Positions 18,170 to 27,333 of a DNA stretch of 64,000 nucleotides are shown one piece after another; the first letter of the stretch is position 1; each line of letters begins with the position of its first letter. Both the position numbers and the translations under genes were made by a program. The stretch is from Streptomyces sp. WM4235 (GTDB lineage: Bacteria > Actinomycetota > Actinomycetes > Streptomycetales > Streptomycetaceae), in the NCBI RefSeq assembly GCF_001279725.1, contig NZ_LGDE01000002.1, forward strand, positions 62,001-126,000, in the 5' to 3' direction. The notes under the pieces were generated by a model. The model did not search any database. It saw only the letters and a program-made list of their open reading frames with translations, and was not told the DNA's origin.

Positions 18170-18254
18170 CCTCCGCATCGCCGGTCCACGCACGCCGCGG
18201 ACCGGCCCGCCCCGCCCGCCTGAACCATCCATATCTGACATGCAGGAGCACGTG

Positions 18255-18812
18255 GTGATCGAAGAAATCCTCCTCGAGGCCGAGGAGAAGATGGAGAAGG
18301 CCGTCGTCGTCGCCAAGGAAGACTTCGCCGCGATTCGCACGGGACGTGCGCACCCGGCGATGTTCAACAAGATCGTGGCGGAGTACTACGGCGCCATCAC
18401 GCCCATCAACCAGCTCGCCTCCTTCGCCGTGCCCGAGCCGCGCATGGCGGTCGTGACGCCCTTCGACGCGTCCGCGCTGCGCAACATCGAGCAGGCCATC
18501 CGCGACTCGGACCTCGGGGTCAACCCGAGCAACGACGGCCGCATCATCCGGGTGACCTTCCCCGAGCTGACGCAGGAGCGCCGCAAGGAGTACGTCAAGG
18601 TCGCGCGCACCAAGGCCGAGGACTCCAAGGTCTCCATCCGCGCCGTCCGCCGCAAGGCCAAGGACGCCCTCGACAAGCTCGTCAAGGACAAGGAAGCCGG
18701 CGAGGACGAGGTGCGTCGCGCCGAGAAGGAGCTCGACGACACCACCGCGAAGTACGTCGCGCAGGTGGACGAGCTGCTGAAGCACAAGGAAGCCGAGCTC
18801 CTCGAAGTCTGA
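18255..18812 (+). CDS. frr: Ribosome recycling factor
   Basis: RRF splits post-termination ribosomes together with EF-G. The GTG at 18255 gives exactly 185 aa, the usual length, starting [17 protein letters not shown], with AGGAG 6 bases upstream. An in-frame ATG at 18240 precedes the ribosome binding site and is therefore rejected as start. Core motifs are [27 protein letters not shown] and the long coiled helices at the C-terminus. The stop overlaps cdsA by one base. Confidence 0.95.
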   Translation: MIEEILLEAEEKMEKAVVVAKEDFAAIRTGRAHPAMFNKIVAEYYGAITPINQLASFAVPEPRMAVVTPFDASALRNIEQAIRDSDLGVNPSNDGRIIRVTFPELTQERRKEYVKVARTKAEDSKVSIRAVRRKAKDALDKLVKDKEAGEDEVRRAEKELDDTTAKYVAQVDELLKHKEAELLEV

Positions 18813-19888
18813 TGAACGACTCTTCCTGGCAGCCGGAGCCGGTTCCGGCGGGTCCCGCATACGATGCGCAGGCGGGCCCGCAGACTCGGCCCATGCCCAT
18901 CGTGCCCGATGCCGCCGGCCGTGACTTCGACGACCGGGAAGCACGCGATCGGGGGGCCGCCGCCGCAGGCGGCCCCCTCTTCCGCGACGAGACGCCGCCG
19001 CAGGAGCCCATGCCCAGCCCCCCGCCTCCGCCCTCGCAGGCACCGCAGGACCCCTCGCCCCCACCGCCGAAGAAGCGTGCGGGGCGGGATCTGCGTGCCG
19101 CCATAGGGGTCGGCGTCGGCCTCGGTGCGGTGATCTTCGCTTCCCTCTTCATCGTCAAGGCGGTCTTCGTCGGCGTCGTCGTCGTCGCGGTCGTCGTGGG
19201 GCTGTGGGAGCTCACCTCCCGGCTCCAGGAGAAGAAGGGCATCAAGGCGCCGCTCGTCCCGCTCGCGGTCGGTGGCGCCGCCATGATCATCGCTGGGTAC
19301 GTCCGGGGGGCCGAGGGAGCCTGGGTCGCCATGGCCCTGACCGCCCTCGCGGTCCTGGTCTGGCGGATGACCGAGCCGCCCGAGGACTACCTCAAGGACG
19401 TCACGGCGGGTGTCTTCGCCGCGTTCTACGTGCCTTTCCTGGCGACCTTCGTCACGATGCTGCTCGCCGCCGACGACGGTCCGCAGCGGGTGGTGACGTT
19501 CCTGGTCCTGACCGTGGTCAGTGACACCGGGGCCTACGCGGTGGGCTGGCGCTTCGGCAAGACCAAGCTCGCGCCGCGCATCAGCCCCGGCAAGACCCGC
19601 GAGGGGCTGTTCGGGGCGGTGGCCTTCGCCATGGCGGCCGGCGCGCTGTGCATGGAGTTCCTGGTCGACGGCGGGATCTGGTGGCAGGGCCTGCTGCTGG
19701 GGCTGGCCGTCGCGGTCAGTGCCACGCTGGGCGACCTCGGCGAGTCGATGATCAAGCGGGACCTGGGCATCAAGGACATGGGGACCCTGCTTCCCGGTCA
19801 CGGCGGGATCATGGACCGGCTCGACTCGCTGCTGCCGACCGCTCCGGTGGTGTGGCTGCTGCTGGCCGCTTTCGTCGGCACCGGCTGA
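18812..19888 (+). CDS. cdsA: Phosphatidate cytidylyltransferase
   Basis: CdsA makes CDP-diacylglycerol from CTP and phosphatidic acid, the entry to phospholipid synthesis. The 358-aa protein has a long Pro-rich cytoplasmic N-terminus (residues 1-85, with runs of PPP). About eight hydrophobic segments follow from residue 95. The family signature near the C-terminus is intact: KRDLGIKDMGTLLPGHGGIMDRLDS (first part seen at about residues 315-340). It begins within the frr stop, so it is coupled to frr. Confidence 0.93.
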   Translation: MNDSSWQPEPVPAGPAYDAQAGPQTRPMPIVPDAAGRDFDDREARDRGAAAAGGPLFRDETPPQEPMPSPPPPPSQAPQDPSPPPPKKRAGRDLRAAIGVGVGLGAVIFASLFIVKAVFVGVVVVAVVVGLWELTSRLQEKKGIKAPLVPLAVGGAAMIIAGYVRGAEGAWVAMALTALAVLVWRMTEPPEDYLKDVTAGVFAAFYVPFLATFVTMLLAADDGPQRVVTFLVLTVVSDTGAYAVGWRFGKTKLAPRISPGKTREGLFGAVAFAMAAGALCMEFLVDGGIWWQGLLLGLAVAVSATLGDLGESMIKRDLGIKDMGTLLPGHGGIMDRLDSLLPTAPVVWLLLAAFVGTG

Positions 19889-19909
19889 CACCGGCCTCCG
19901 GTTACTCTT

Positions 19910-19941
19910 GAAAGGCGTGCTGCTTCTGCGGCGCGCCTTTC
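19910..19941 (+). terminator. Hairpin between cdsA and rlmN
   Basis: GAAAGGCG (19910-19917) pairs perfectly with CGCCTTTC (19934-19941), followed by GTCTTACG and then the rlmN ribosome binding site. It may be the cdsA terminator or attenuate rlmN. Confidence 0.5.
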
Positions 19942-19962
19942 GTCTTACGAGGAGTACCTGCC

Positions 19963-21075
19963 ATGGCCCGCCCTGTTCCGGGAGAGCTCACTTTCGTCGC
20001 CCCTCGCGGGGTGAAGAAGCCGCCCCGGCACCTCGCCGACATGACCCCGGCCGAGCGCCGCGAGGCGGTCGCCGCGATCGGTGAGAAGCCGTTCCGGGCC
20101 AAGCAGCTCTCCCAGCACTACTTCGCGCGGTACGCGCACGACCCGGCGGAGTGGACGGACATCCCGGCCGCCTCGCGGGAGAAGCTTCAGCAGGAGCTGC
20201 TGCCGGACCTGATGAACGTCTTGCGGCACATCTCGTGCGATGACGACACCACGCGCAAGACCCTGTGGAAGCTGCACGACGGCACGCTCGTCGAGTCCGT
20301 GCTGATGCGCTACCCGGACCGGGTCACCATGTGCATCTCCTCGCAGGCGGGCTGCGGGATGAACTGCCCGTTCTGCGCCACCGGCCAGGCGGGACTGGAC
20401 CGCAACCTGTCCACCGCCGAGATCGTGCACCAGATCGTGGACGGCATGCGCGCGCTGCGCGACGGCGAGGTCCCCGGCGGGCCGGCCCGGCTGTCCAACA
20501 TCGTCTTCATGGGCATGGGCGAGCCGCTGGCCAACTACAACCGGGTCGTCGGCGCCATCCGCCGGCTGACCGACCCGGAGCCCGACGGTCTGGGGCTGTC
20601 CCAGCGCGGCATCACCGTCTCCACCGTCGGTCTGGTCCCGGCCATGCTGCGCTTCGCCGACGAGGGCTTCAAGTGCCGTCTCGCCGTGTCGCTGCACGCT
20701 CCGGACGACGAGCTGCGCGACACCCTCGTCCCCGTGAACACCCGCTGGAACGTCCGCGAGGTGCTGGGCGCGGCGTGGGAGTACGCGGAGAAGTCCGGCC
20801 GTCGCATCTCCATCGAGTACGCCCTGATCCGCGACATCAACGACCAGGCCTGGCGTGGTGACCTGCTCGGCAAGCTCCTCAAGGGCAAGCGCGTACACGT
20901 CAACCTGATCCCGCTGAACCCGACGCCCGGCTCGAAGTGGACGGCCTCGCGTCCCGAGGACGAGAAGGCCTTCGTGGAGGCCATCGCCCGCCACGGCGTG
21001 CCGGTGACCGTACGGGACACCCGCGGTCAGGAGATCGACGGCGCGTGCGGCCAGCTGGCCGCCTCGGAGCGCTAG
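19963..21075 (+). CDS. rlmN: Dual-specificity RNA (adenine-C2)-methyltransferase RlmN
   Basis: This radical-SAM enzyme forms m2A at 23S rRNA A2503 and at tRNA position 37. The protein is 370 aa. The iron-sulfur motif is Cys131-x3-Cys135-x2-Cys138 in CGMNCPFC. Cys362 near the end (GACGQLA) is the conserved cysteine that forms the methyl-bearing intermediate. Also present are [12 protein letters not shown] and the [16 protein letters not shown] segment. GAGGAG lies about 10 bases upstream of the ATG. Confidence 0.94.
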   Translation: MARPVPGELTFVAPRGVKKPPRHLADMTPAERREAVAAIGEKPFRAKQLSQHYFARYAHDPAEWTDIPAASREKLQQELLPDLMNVLRHISCDDDTTRKTLWKLHDGTLVESVLMRYPDRVTMCISSQAGCGMNCPFCATGQAGLDRNLSTAEIVHQIVDGMRALRDGEVPGGPARLSNIVFMGMGEPLANYNRVVGAIRRLTDPEPDGLGLSQRGITVSTVGLVPAMLRFADEGFKCRLAVSLHAPDDELRDTLVPVNTRWNVREVLGAAWEYAEKSGRRISIEYALIRDINDQAWRGDLLGKLLKGKRVHVNLIPLNPTPGSKWTASRPEDEKAFVEAIARHGVPVTVRDTRGQEIDGACGQLAASER

Positions 21076-21097
21076 GTTCCGTTTCCGGTCGGTCACA

Positions 21098-21126
21098 TTC
21101 GGCCACCGGGGTACTCTGTGGCCGAA
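21098..21126. promoter_or_regulatory. Inverted repeat between rlmN and the TPP riboswitch
   Basis: TTCGGCCAC (21098-21106) and GTGGCCGAA (21118-21126) form a perfect 9-bp dyad with an 11-base spacer that contains TACTCT, a possible -10. It could be the rlmN terminator or an operator over the thi promoter. Confidence 0.45.
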
Positions 21127-21139
21127 CAAATTTCATATT

Positions 21140-21233
21140 CCGACAGGGGAGCGCCACAGCGCTGAGAGTGCGGTAACCGTCACCGCAGACCCTCTGAACC
21201 TCGCCCCGGTCATTCGGGGTAGGAAGTTCGGTC
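21140..21233 (+). ncRNA. TPP (thiamine pyrophosphate) riboswitch, THI element
   Basis: The conserved THI-box landmarks occur in order: AGGGGAGC, then CTGAGAG at 21162-21168, then GACCCTCTGAACCT near 21188-21201, and finally GGGGTAGGAAGT near 21216-21227. CCGA and TTCGG at the ends can close P1. It precedes a thiamine-type ABC transporter operon, the expected target, so TPP binding should lower expression. Confidence 0.93.
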
Positions 21234-21250
21234 ACCACTCAAGCTGTTGC

Positions 21251-21290
21251 GCCCTGCCCGGCGTCCGCTCCACAGAGCGCCGGGCAGGGC
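21251..21290 (+). terminator. Expression-platform hairpin of the TPP riboswitch
   Basis: A perfect 13-bp stem (21251-21263 with 21278-21290) with a 14-base loop lies 18 bases after the aptamer and 23 bases before the thiB ribosome binding site. It is the likely terminator. No U-tract follows directly, so Rho-type or structure-driven termination is possible. Confidence 0.7.
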
Positions 21291-21327
21291 CGCGTCTTCT
21301 CCTGGACATCCCAGGAGGAATTCACCA

Positions 21328-22431
21328 GTGAGCACCACCAGGAAGTACGCGGGCCTCGCGCTCGTGGCCGCGCTCGGCGTCGCCGGCCTCAGCGCCTGCG
21401 GCGACGGCGGGACCAAGGACAAGCCGGCGGCGGGCGCGAGCGACGCCCCGAAGTCCAAGACCGTCACGCTCGTCTCCCACGACTCCTTCAACGTCAGCGA
21501 CGCGGTCCTCAAGGAGTTCGAGCAGCAGAGCGGCTACACGGTCAAGAAGCTGAAGTCCGGGGACGCCGGCGCCGCCCTGAACCAGGAGATCCTCACGAAG
21601 GGCTCCCCGCGCGGCGACGTCTTCTTCGGCGTGGACAACACCCTCCTGTCGCGGGCCCTCGACAACGGCATCTTCACCCCGTACGAGGCCAAGGGCCTGG
21701 CCGAGGTCAAGCCCGAGTTCGTGCTCGACAAGGAGCACCGGGTCACCCCGATCGACTCCGGTGACATCTGCGTCAACTACGACAAGAAGTACTTCGCCGA
21801 CAAGAAGATCGCCCCGCCGCAGACGCTGGACGACCTGATCAAGCCGGAGTACAAGGACCTGCTGGTCACCGAGAACGCCGCGACCTCCTCGCCCGGTCTC
21901 GGATTCCTGCTCGCCTCCGTCGGCAAGTACGGCGAGGACGGCTGGAAGGACTACTGGACCAAGCTGAAGGCCAACGGCGTCGAGGTCGTCGACGGCTGGG
22001 AGCAGGCCTACAACGAGCGGTTCTCCGGCTCGGCCGGCGGCAAGAAGGCCAAGGGCGACCGCCCGCTGGTCGTCTCGTACGCCTCCAGCCCGCCGGTCGA
22101 GGTGCTGTACGGCGAGCCGAAGCCGGCCGAGGCCCCGACCGGTGTCTCCACCGGTACCTGCTTCCGCCAGATCGAGTTCGCGGGTCTGCTGAAGGGCGCG
22201 AAGAACGAGGAGGGGGGCAAGGCCCTCCTCGACTTCCTGATCAGCAAGAAGTTCCAGGAAGACATGCCCCTGAACATGTTCGTGAACCCGGTCGTCAAGA
22301 ACGCGGCGCTGCCGGAGCTCTTCACGAAGCACGGTGTGGTGATCGAGAAGCCGGAGAACGTCGCGCCGGAGACCATCGCCAAGAACCGTGAGCAGTGGGT
22401 CAAGGCATGGTCCTCGCTCGCCGTGAAGTAG
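21328..22431 (+). CDS. thiB: Thiamine ABC transporter substrate-binding lipoprotein
   Basis: A 367-aa periplasmic-type binding protein tethered as a lipoprotein: basic start, hydrophobic core, lipobox LSAC with Cys24. The mature part has the ThiB/iron-type fold, with KTVTLVSHDSFNVSDAVLKEFE and VDNTLLSRALDNG. The GTG at 21328 has AGGAGGAA 7 bases upstream. Thiamine specificity is inferred from the TPP riboswitch and family resemblance, not from ligand residues. It forms an operon with thiP (5-base gap) and thiQ. Confidence 0.9.
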   Translation: MSTTRKYAGLALVAALGVAGLSACGDGGTKDKPAAGASDAPKSKTVTLVSHDSFNVSDAVLKEFEQQSGYTVKKLKSGDAGAALNQEILTKGSPRGDVFFGVDNTLLSRALDNGIFTPYEAKGLAEVKPEFVLDKEHRVTPIDSGDICVNYDKKYFADKKIAPPQTLDDLIKPEYKDLLVTENAATSSPGLGFLLASVGKYGEDGWKDYWTKLKANGVEVVDGWEQAYNERFSGSAGGKKAKGDRPLVVSYASSPPVEVLYGEPKPAEAPTGVSTGTCFRQIEFAGLLKGAKNEEGGKALLDFLISKKFQEDMPLNMFVNPVVKNAALPELFTKHGVVIEKPENVAPETIAKNREQWVKAWSSLAVK

Positions 22432-22436
22432 GACGG

Positions 22437-24101
22437 GTGAGCCCGAGGGAGGGGACGCGGGCCACGCTGGTCAGGCTGGGCCTGATGGTGATCCCGCTCG
22501 TCTTCTTCGGGCTGTTCTTCGCCTATCCCGTCGCCGCGATCGTCGGGCGCGGGCTGAAGACCGACGACGGGTGGCAGTTCGGCCGGATCGGCGAGGTGCT
22601 GGGCCGGCCCGACATCGCCGACGTGCTGTGGTTCACCACCTGGCAGGCGCTCGCGTCGACGGCGCTCACGCTCCTGATCGCGCTCCCCGCCGCGTACGTC
22701 TTCGCGCGCTTCGAGTTCCCGGGAAAGCAACTGCTGCGGGCGGTGGTCACGGTTCCGTTCGTGCTGCCGACCGTGGTGGTCGGCACGGCCTTCCTCGCGC
22801 TGGTCGGGCGGAACGGACTGCTGGACGAGACCTGGGGTGTTCGACTCGACACCACCGTCTGGGCGATCCTGCTGGCCCACGTCTTCTTCAACTACGCGGT
22901 CGTCGTACGGACGGTGGGCGGGCTCTGGGCGCAGCTCGACCCGCGGCAGGAAGAGGCCGCCCGGGTGCTGGGGGCCGGACGGTTCGCGGCCTGGCGGCGG
23001 GTGACGCTGCCGGCGCTCGGACCGGCCGTGGCCGCCGCCTCGCTGATGGTCTTCCTGTTCACGTTCACCTCCTTCGGTGTCGTGCAGATCCTGGGCGGGC
23101 CGTCCTACGCCACCCTGGAGGTGGAGGTCTACCGGCAGACCGCGCAGTTGCTCGACCTGTCGACGGCCGCCGTGTTGACGATGATCCAGTTCGCCGCCGT
23201 CGGACTGATCCTGTGCGTGCACGCCTGGACCGTGCGCAGGCGGGAGACGGCGCTGCGGCTCGTGGACCCGGGTCGGACCGCGCACCGGCCCAAGGGCGTG
23301 GCGCAGCGCGCCCTGTTGGGCGGGGTGCTGCTGACCGTGGCGCTGCTGATCGTGCTGCCGCTGGGCGTCCTGGTGGAACGGTCCTTCGACGCCCCCGGCG
23401 GGTACGGCCTCGACTTCTACCGGGCGTTGGCGGACGTGGGCGCGGGCGGCGGGACGTTCCTGGTCCCGCCGCTGGAGGCCATCGGGAACTCCCTGCGGTA
23501 CGCGCTGGCGGCCACCGCCATCGCCCTGCTCATCGGGGGGCTCGCGGCCGCGGCGCTGACCCGGCGCGCGGGTCGCTTCGTACGGGGCTTCGACGCGCTG
23601 CTGATGCTGCCGCTCGGGGTGTCCGCCGTGACGGTCGGCTTCGGATTCCTGATCACCCTGGACGAGCCTCCGCTCGACCTGCGCACCTCGTGGATCCTGG
23701 TGCCCCTGGCGCAGGCCCTGGTCGGCGTGCCGTTCGTGGTGCGGACGATGCTGCCCGTACTGCGCGCCGTCGACGGACGGTTGCGGGAGGCGGCCGGCGT
23801 GCTCGGTGCCTCGCCCCTGCGGGCCTGGCGGGAAGTGGACCTGCCGCTCGTGCGCCGGGCCCTGCTGATCGCGGCCGGTTTCGCCTTCGCCGTGTCGCTC
23901 GGCGAGTTCGGGGCGACCGTCTTCATCGCACGGGCCGACAGCCCCACGCTGCCCGTGGCCGTCGCGCGGCTGCTGGGGCGGGCCGGAGAACTGAACTACG
24001 GGCAGGCGATGGCCCTGAGCACGATTCTGATGCTGGTGTGCGCGGTGTCCCTGCTGGTGCTGGAGCGGCTGCGACCCGACAAGACCTCGGGAGAGTTCTG
24101 A
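22437..24101 (+). CDS. thiP: Thiamine ABC transporter permease, two fused permease modules
   Basis: A 554-aa inner-membrane permease with two homologous halves of about six helices each. Each half carries an EAA coupling loop, EEAARVLGAGRFAAWRRV in the first and REAAGVLGASPLRAWREV in the second. This double structure is that of ThiP. The GTG at 22437, five bases after the thiB stop, is preferred. An in-frame ATG at 22407 inside thiB is possible. The stop overlaps thiQ by one base. Confidence 0.9.
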   Translation: MSPREGTRATLVRLGLMVIPLVFFGLFFAYPVAAIVGRGLKTDDGWQFGRIGEVLGRPDIADVLWFTTWQALASTALTLLIALPAAYVFARFEFPGKQLLRAVVTVPFVLPTVVVGTAFLALVGRNGLLDETWGVRLDTTVWAILLAHVFFNYAVVVRTVGGLWAQLDPRQEEAARVLGAGRFAAWRRVTLPALGPAVAAASLMVFLFTFTSFGVVQILGGPSYATLEVEVYRQTAQLLDLSTAAVLTMIQFAAVGLILCVHAWTVRRRETALRLVDPGRTAHRPKGVAQRALLGGVLLTVALLIVLPLGVLVERSFDAPGGYGLDFYRALADVGAGGGTFLVPPLEAIGNSLRYALAATAIALLIGGLAAAALTRRAGRFVRGFDALLMLPLGVSAVTVGFGFLITLDEPPLDLRTSWILVPLAQALVGVPFVVRTMLPVLRAVDGRLREAAGVLGASPLRAWREVDLPLVRRALLIAAGFAFAVSLGEFGATVFIARADSPTLPVAVARLLGRAGELNYGQAMALSTILMLVCAVSLLVLERLRPDKTSGEF

Positions 24102-25126
24102 TGACGCTGCTTCGGCTGGACGGGGTGTCGGTCCGCTTCGGCGAACGCGACGTCGTGGACGCCGTGGAACTGGAGGTCGCCGAGCACGAGATCGTCTGTG
24201 TGCTGGGACCGAGCGGCAGCGGGAAGTCCACGCTGCTGCGGGTGGTCGCCGGACTCCAGCCGGTCTCGGCCGGACGCGTGCTGCTGGACGGCGCGGACCA
24301 GGCACCGGTGCCGGTGCACCGGCGCGGGGTGGGCCTGATGTTCCAGGACCACCAACTGTTCCCGCACCGCGACGTGGCCGGCAACGTCGGCTTCGGGCTG
24401 CGGATGCGGGGCACCTCGCGGGACGCCCGCGCGGGCCGGGTCGAGGAACTGCTGGACCTGGTCGGGCTTCCCGGAGCCGGGCGTCGCGCCGTCGCGTCGC
24501 TGTCGGGCGGCGAACAGCAGCGGGTCGCGCTGGCGAGGGCGCTCGCCCCGTCCCCGCGCCTGCTGATGCTCGACGAACCGCTGGGCCAGTTGGACCGGGG
24601 GCTGCGCGAACGGCTGGTGGTGGAACTCCAGGGGCTGTTCTCCGGGCTGGGGACGACCGTCCTGGCGGTCACCCACGACCAGGGGGAGGCCTTCGCGCTG
24701 GCCGACCGCGTCGTGGTGATGCGGGACGGGCGGATCGCGCAGGTGGGAACCCCGCTGGAGGTGTGGGAGCGGCCGGCCTCGGAGTTCGTGGCACGGTTCC
24801 TCGGCTTCGAGAACGTGGTCCCGGCCACGGTGTCGGGCGGCGCCGCGGCCACCCCCTGGGGCAAGGTCCCGGTGCCGGACGGCTCGCAGGAGGGGGAGCG
24901 CCTGCTCCTGGTCCGCGCCGCCGGAGTGACTCTGGCCGCCGAGGGACTGCCGTGCGTCGTGGAGTCGCGGACCTTCCGGGGGACCCACGTGGCACTGCTG
25001 TTGCGGCCCGAGTCGGGTCCGCCGCTGGAGGCCGAGTGCGGGCCGGTCGGGGCACCGGTCGTGGGGGACCGCGTCGCGGTGACGTTCACCCCCGGCGAGG
25101 TCGTCGTCCTGCCTGCGGAGGACTGA
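24101..25126 (+). CDS. thiQ: Thiamine ABC transporter ATP-binding protein
   Basis: A 341-aa ATPase driving the ThiBP importer. Walker A GPSGSGKS at about residues 37-44, Q-loop FQDHQLFPHR, signature LSGGEQQR, Walker B LLMLDEP and H-loop THDQGEAFALADRV are all intact. A C-terminal extension of about 100 residues resembles the TOBE-type regulatory domain of CUT1/PotA-like ATPases and is longer than in E. coli ThiQ. Last gene of the operon, followed by a bidirectional hairpin. Confidence 0.9.
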   Translation: MTLLRLDGVSVRFGERDVVDAVELEVAEHEIVCVLGPSGSGKSTLLRVVAGLQPVSAGRVLLDGADQAPVPVHRRGVGLMFQDHQLFPHRDVAGNVGFGLRMRGTSRDARAGRVEELLDLVGLPGAGRRAVASLSGGEQQRVALARALAPSPRLLMLDEPLGQLDRGLRERLVVELQGLFSGLGTTVLAVTHDQGEAFALADRVVVMRDGRIAQVGTPLEVWERPASEFVARFLGFENVVPATVSGGAAATPWGKVPVPDGSQEGERLLLVRAAGVTLAAEGLPCVVESRTFRGTHVALLLRPESGPPLEAECGPVGAPVVGDRVAVTFTPGEVVVLPAED

Positions 25127-25154
25127 TAGGGGCCGATCGGACGCCGACACGACT

Positions 25155-25201
25155 CCGCCCCCGGCCCCTTCGCCCCGTGAGGGCGGTGGGGCCGAGGGCG
25201 G
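25155..25201. terminator. Bidirectional terminator between thiQ and the DMT permease
   Basis: A 14-bp stem with one mismatch (25155-25168 with 25188-25201) lies between two converging genes and can form in both transcripts. Confidence 0.6.
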
Positions 25202-25229
25202 TCGCGCTCCCGGTACGGCGGTGTGGCGG

Positions 25230-26135
25230 TTACGCGACCGGCACCGGGTCCGGGGACTCCGCCGGAGCCTCGGCTCCGTCGTGATTGCCGTACCAGGCCA
25301 CCGCCACGGCGCCCGTCACCGCGAGGACGAAGCCCAGCACCGCCAGCCAGGCCAGGCCGGGGCGGGACGCGTCGCCCAGCAGGAGGACGCCGATGGCGCC
25401 CGGGAGGACCGTCTCGCCGACCACCAGGGCGGCGGTGGCCCCGTTCACGGACCCGATCTGGAGGGCCACCGTGTGCAGGTACATGCCGCCGACGCCCGCC
25501 ACGAGGATGGCGTACAGGGCCGGGTCGGAGAGCAGGGCGCCCAAGCCGAACGGCTCGACGCCGTTCAGGATGCGAACGCCCACCCCCAGCGCGCCGAAGG
25601 CCAGGCCCGACAGCAGACCGGCCAGGATCGCGGCCCGGCCGCCGAGGAACCGGACCGCCACCGTGCCGCCCACGATGATCAGCAGGGTGATCGCGAGCAG
25701 CCACCAGTGCGTGGACATCGGCGCGTGATGGCCGCCCTCGTGTCCCGCGGCCGTCGCCAGCAGCACGAGCGCCGCGCAGACGACGCCGATGGAGGTCCAC
25801 TCCTTGCGGGTGAGCCGGATGCCCAGCATCTTCACGCTGAGCACGGCGGTGATCACGAGGTTGGCGCTGATCACGGTCTGGGAGAGGAACAGCGGAAGGA
25901 GACGCGCCGCGAGCGCGCCCAGGCCGAAGCCCACGAAGTCCAGGATCGTGCCGACGATGAACTCCCAGGTCATCGCCGCCTTCGCGGTCGAGGACAGGTT
26001 CGGTCCGCCGTGCGCGGTCACCCCGGCCGCGGCCGGGGACGTCCGGGCCGCCCGGCGCGAGCCGACGGCTTGCAGGACGGATCCCGTGCCGTAGCAGATG
26101 GACGCCGCGATGGCGGTCAGCAGGCCTATGAGCAC
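25230..26135 (-). CDS. DMT-superfamily (EamA-like) membrane permease
   Basis: A 301-aa integral membrane protein with about nine or ten hydrophobic segments in two similar halves, the drug/metabolite transporter pattern. It starts MLIGLLTAIAASICYGTGSVLQA. A short hydrophilic stretch with a His-rich turn (AAGHEGGHHAP) lies near residue 135. The substrate cannot be told. It is the last of a possible minus-strand run (ATPase, permease, LOG protein, this gene), separated from the LOG gene by 80 bases holding a nested hairpin. Confidence 0.75.
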   Translation of the reverse strand: MLIGLLTAIAASICYGTGSVLQAVGSRRAARTSPAAAGVTAHGGPNLSSTAKAAMTWEFIVGTILDFVGFGLGALAARLLPLFLSQTVISANLVITAVLSVKMLGIRLTRKEWTSIGVVCAALVLLATAAGHEGGHHAPMSTHWWLLAITLLIIVGGTVAVRFLGGRAAILAGLLSGLAFGALGVGVRILNGVEPFGLGALLSDPALYAILVAGVGGMYLHTVALQIGSVNGATAALVVGETVLPGAIGVLLLGDASRPGLAWLAVLGFVLAVTGAVAVAWYGNHDGAEAPAESPDPVPVA

Positions 26136-26148
26136 AGAGGGCTCCGTT

Positions 26149-26186
26149 CACGTCTGGCAGGTTTTGCGGTACCTCTACCAGACGTG
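26149..26186 (-). promoter_or_regulatory. Nested hairpin/dyad before the DMT permease gene
   Basis: CACGTCTGG (26149-26157) pairs perfectly with CCAGACGTG (26178-26186). Inside it AGGT pairs with ACCT around an 8-base loop. It ends 14 bases from the permease start on the minus strand. It could be a LOG-gene terminator, an operator or an RNA control element. Confidence 0.45.
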
Positions 26187-26215
26187 CGAAGCGGCCGGGA
26201 AGTTGCCTCGTCGGG

Positions 26216-27307
26216 TCAGCGCATCGAGGCGAGTGCCGCCGGGACCTCGTCCACGGAGTCCACCAGGGCGATCCTCGACTCCATCGACCGGCCGCGCGCC
26301 AGTGCCCGGAGCAGCGGCCAGGCCGGCAGGTGCTCCGTCCAGTGGGCGCGGTCGACCAGGACCATCGGGGTCGGTTCGCCGCGCGACTCGTAGTGGTTCG
26401 GGGTCGCGTTGTCGAAGATCTCCTGGACGGTTCCCGCGGCGCCCGGGAGGAACACCACGCCCGCGGTGGACCGCGCCAGCAGTCCGTCCTCACGGGTGGC
26501 GTTCGCGAAGTACTTGGCGATGTGGCCGGCGAAGGGGTTCGGCGGCTCGTGCCCGTAGAACCAGGTCGGGATCCCCACCGAGTCGCCGCCCTCGGGCCAG
26601 CGTTCCCGTACGGCGAAGGCCGCTCTCGCCCAGTCGGACACGGACGGCGTGAAGGAAGGCGCCTTGGCCAACATCTCCAACGCCTCGGGCAGCGCCTCGT
26701 CGGGGGCGGGCGCGAGATAGGCGCCGAGGTTCGCGGCCTCCATCGCGCCCGGGCCGCCGCCGGTGGCCACGGTCAGCCCGGACCGGGACAGGGTCCGGCC
26801 GAGTTCCGCCGCGCCCAGGTAGTCCGTACCGCCGCGGGCCATGGCGTGGCCGCCCATCACTCCCACCACCCGGGCACCGGCGAGGTGCTCGTCCAGGGCG
26901 TCGGAGACGGCGTCGTCGTGGATGGAACGCAGCATCGAGGCGTAGATGTCGCCGTCGGCCTTGGTCTCCTGGAACCAGGCGTACGCCTGGGCGTCAGGGG
27001 TGGCCTCGTAGCCCTCCCGCAGGCCGGTGAACAGCTCGTCCGCGGTGTAGAGCAGACCCCGGTAGGGGTTGAACGGCAGGTCCGGCACCGGCGGGAAGAC
27101 CAGGGCGCCGTCGGCGCGGACCTTCGCGGAGGCGTCGGGCTCCATGGCACAGCCGAGGAACACGGCGGCCGAGGTGTCGGCCGACAGCAGCGCGAACGTC
27201 CGCTCCAGCAGGTTGACCGACTGGACCCGGTAGCCGCTCAGGGAACCCCGAGCGGCGACCTGGTCGAATTCGGCGAGCGTCTCGATCTCGATGTCTGGGT
27301 TGACCAT
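26216..27307 (-). CDS. LOG-family (lysine-decarboxylase-like fold) protein
   Basis: A 363-aa protein, longer than the approximately 190-aa cytokinin-activating LOG enzymes. The C-terminal two thirds hold the LOG Rossmann motifs: VVGVMGGHAMARGG, GGGPGAMEAAN at about residue 185, and LPGAAGTVQEIF at about 300, which corresponds to PGGxGTxxE. The N-terminal 130 residues are a separate region. A nucleotide 5'-monophosphate phosphoribohydrolase activity is possible but not shown by the sequence. The ATG at 27307 lies 27 bases after the upstream permease stop. Confidence 0.75.
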   Translation of the reverse strand: MVNPDIEIETLAEFDQVAARGSLSGYRVQSVNLLERTFALLSADTSAAVFLGCAMEPDASAKVRADGALVFPPVPDLPFNPYRGLLYTADELFTGLREGYEATPDAQAYAWFQETKADGDIYASMLRSIHDDAVSDALDEHLAGARVVGVMGGHAMARGGTDYLGAAELGRTLSRSGLTVATGGGPGAMEAANLGAYLAPAPDEALPEALEMLAKAPSFTPSVSDWARAAFAVRERWPEGGDSVGIPTWFYGHEPPNPFAGHIAKYFANATREDGLLARSTAGVVFLPGAAGTVQEIFDNATPNHYESRGEPTPMVLVDRAHWTEHLPAWPLLRALARGRSMESRIALVDSVDEVPAALASMR

Positions 27308-27333
27308 TCGGCCCACACTAAGGGCTGCGTCAG

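Noticed and set aside
18240..18254. ATG at 18240 as the frr start
   Set aside because: The ribosome binding site AGGAG lies after this ATG, and the GTG at 18255 gives the family length of 185 aa.
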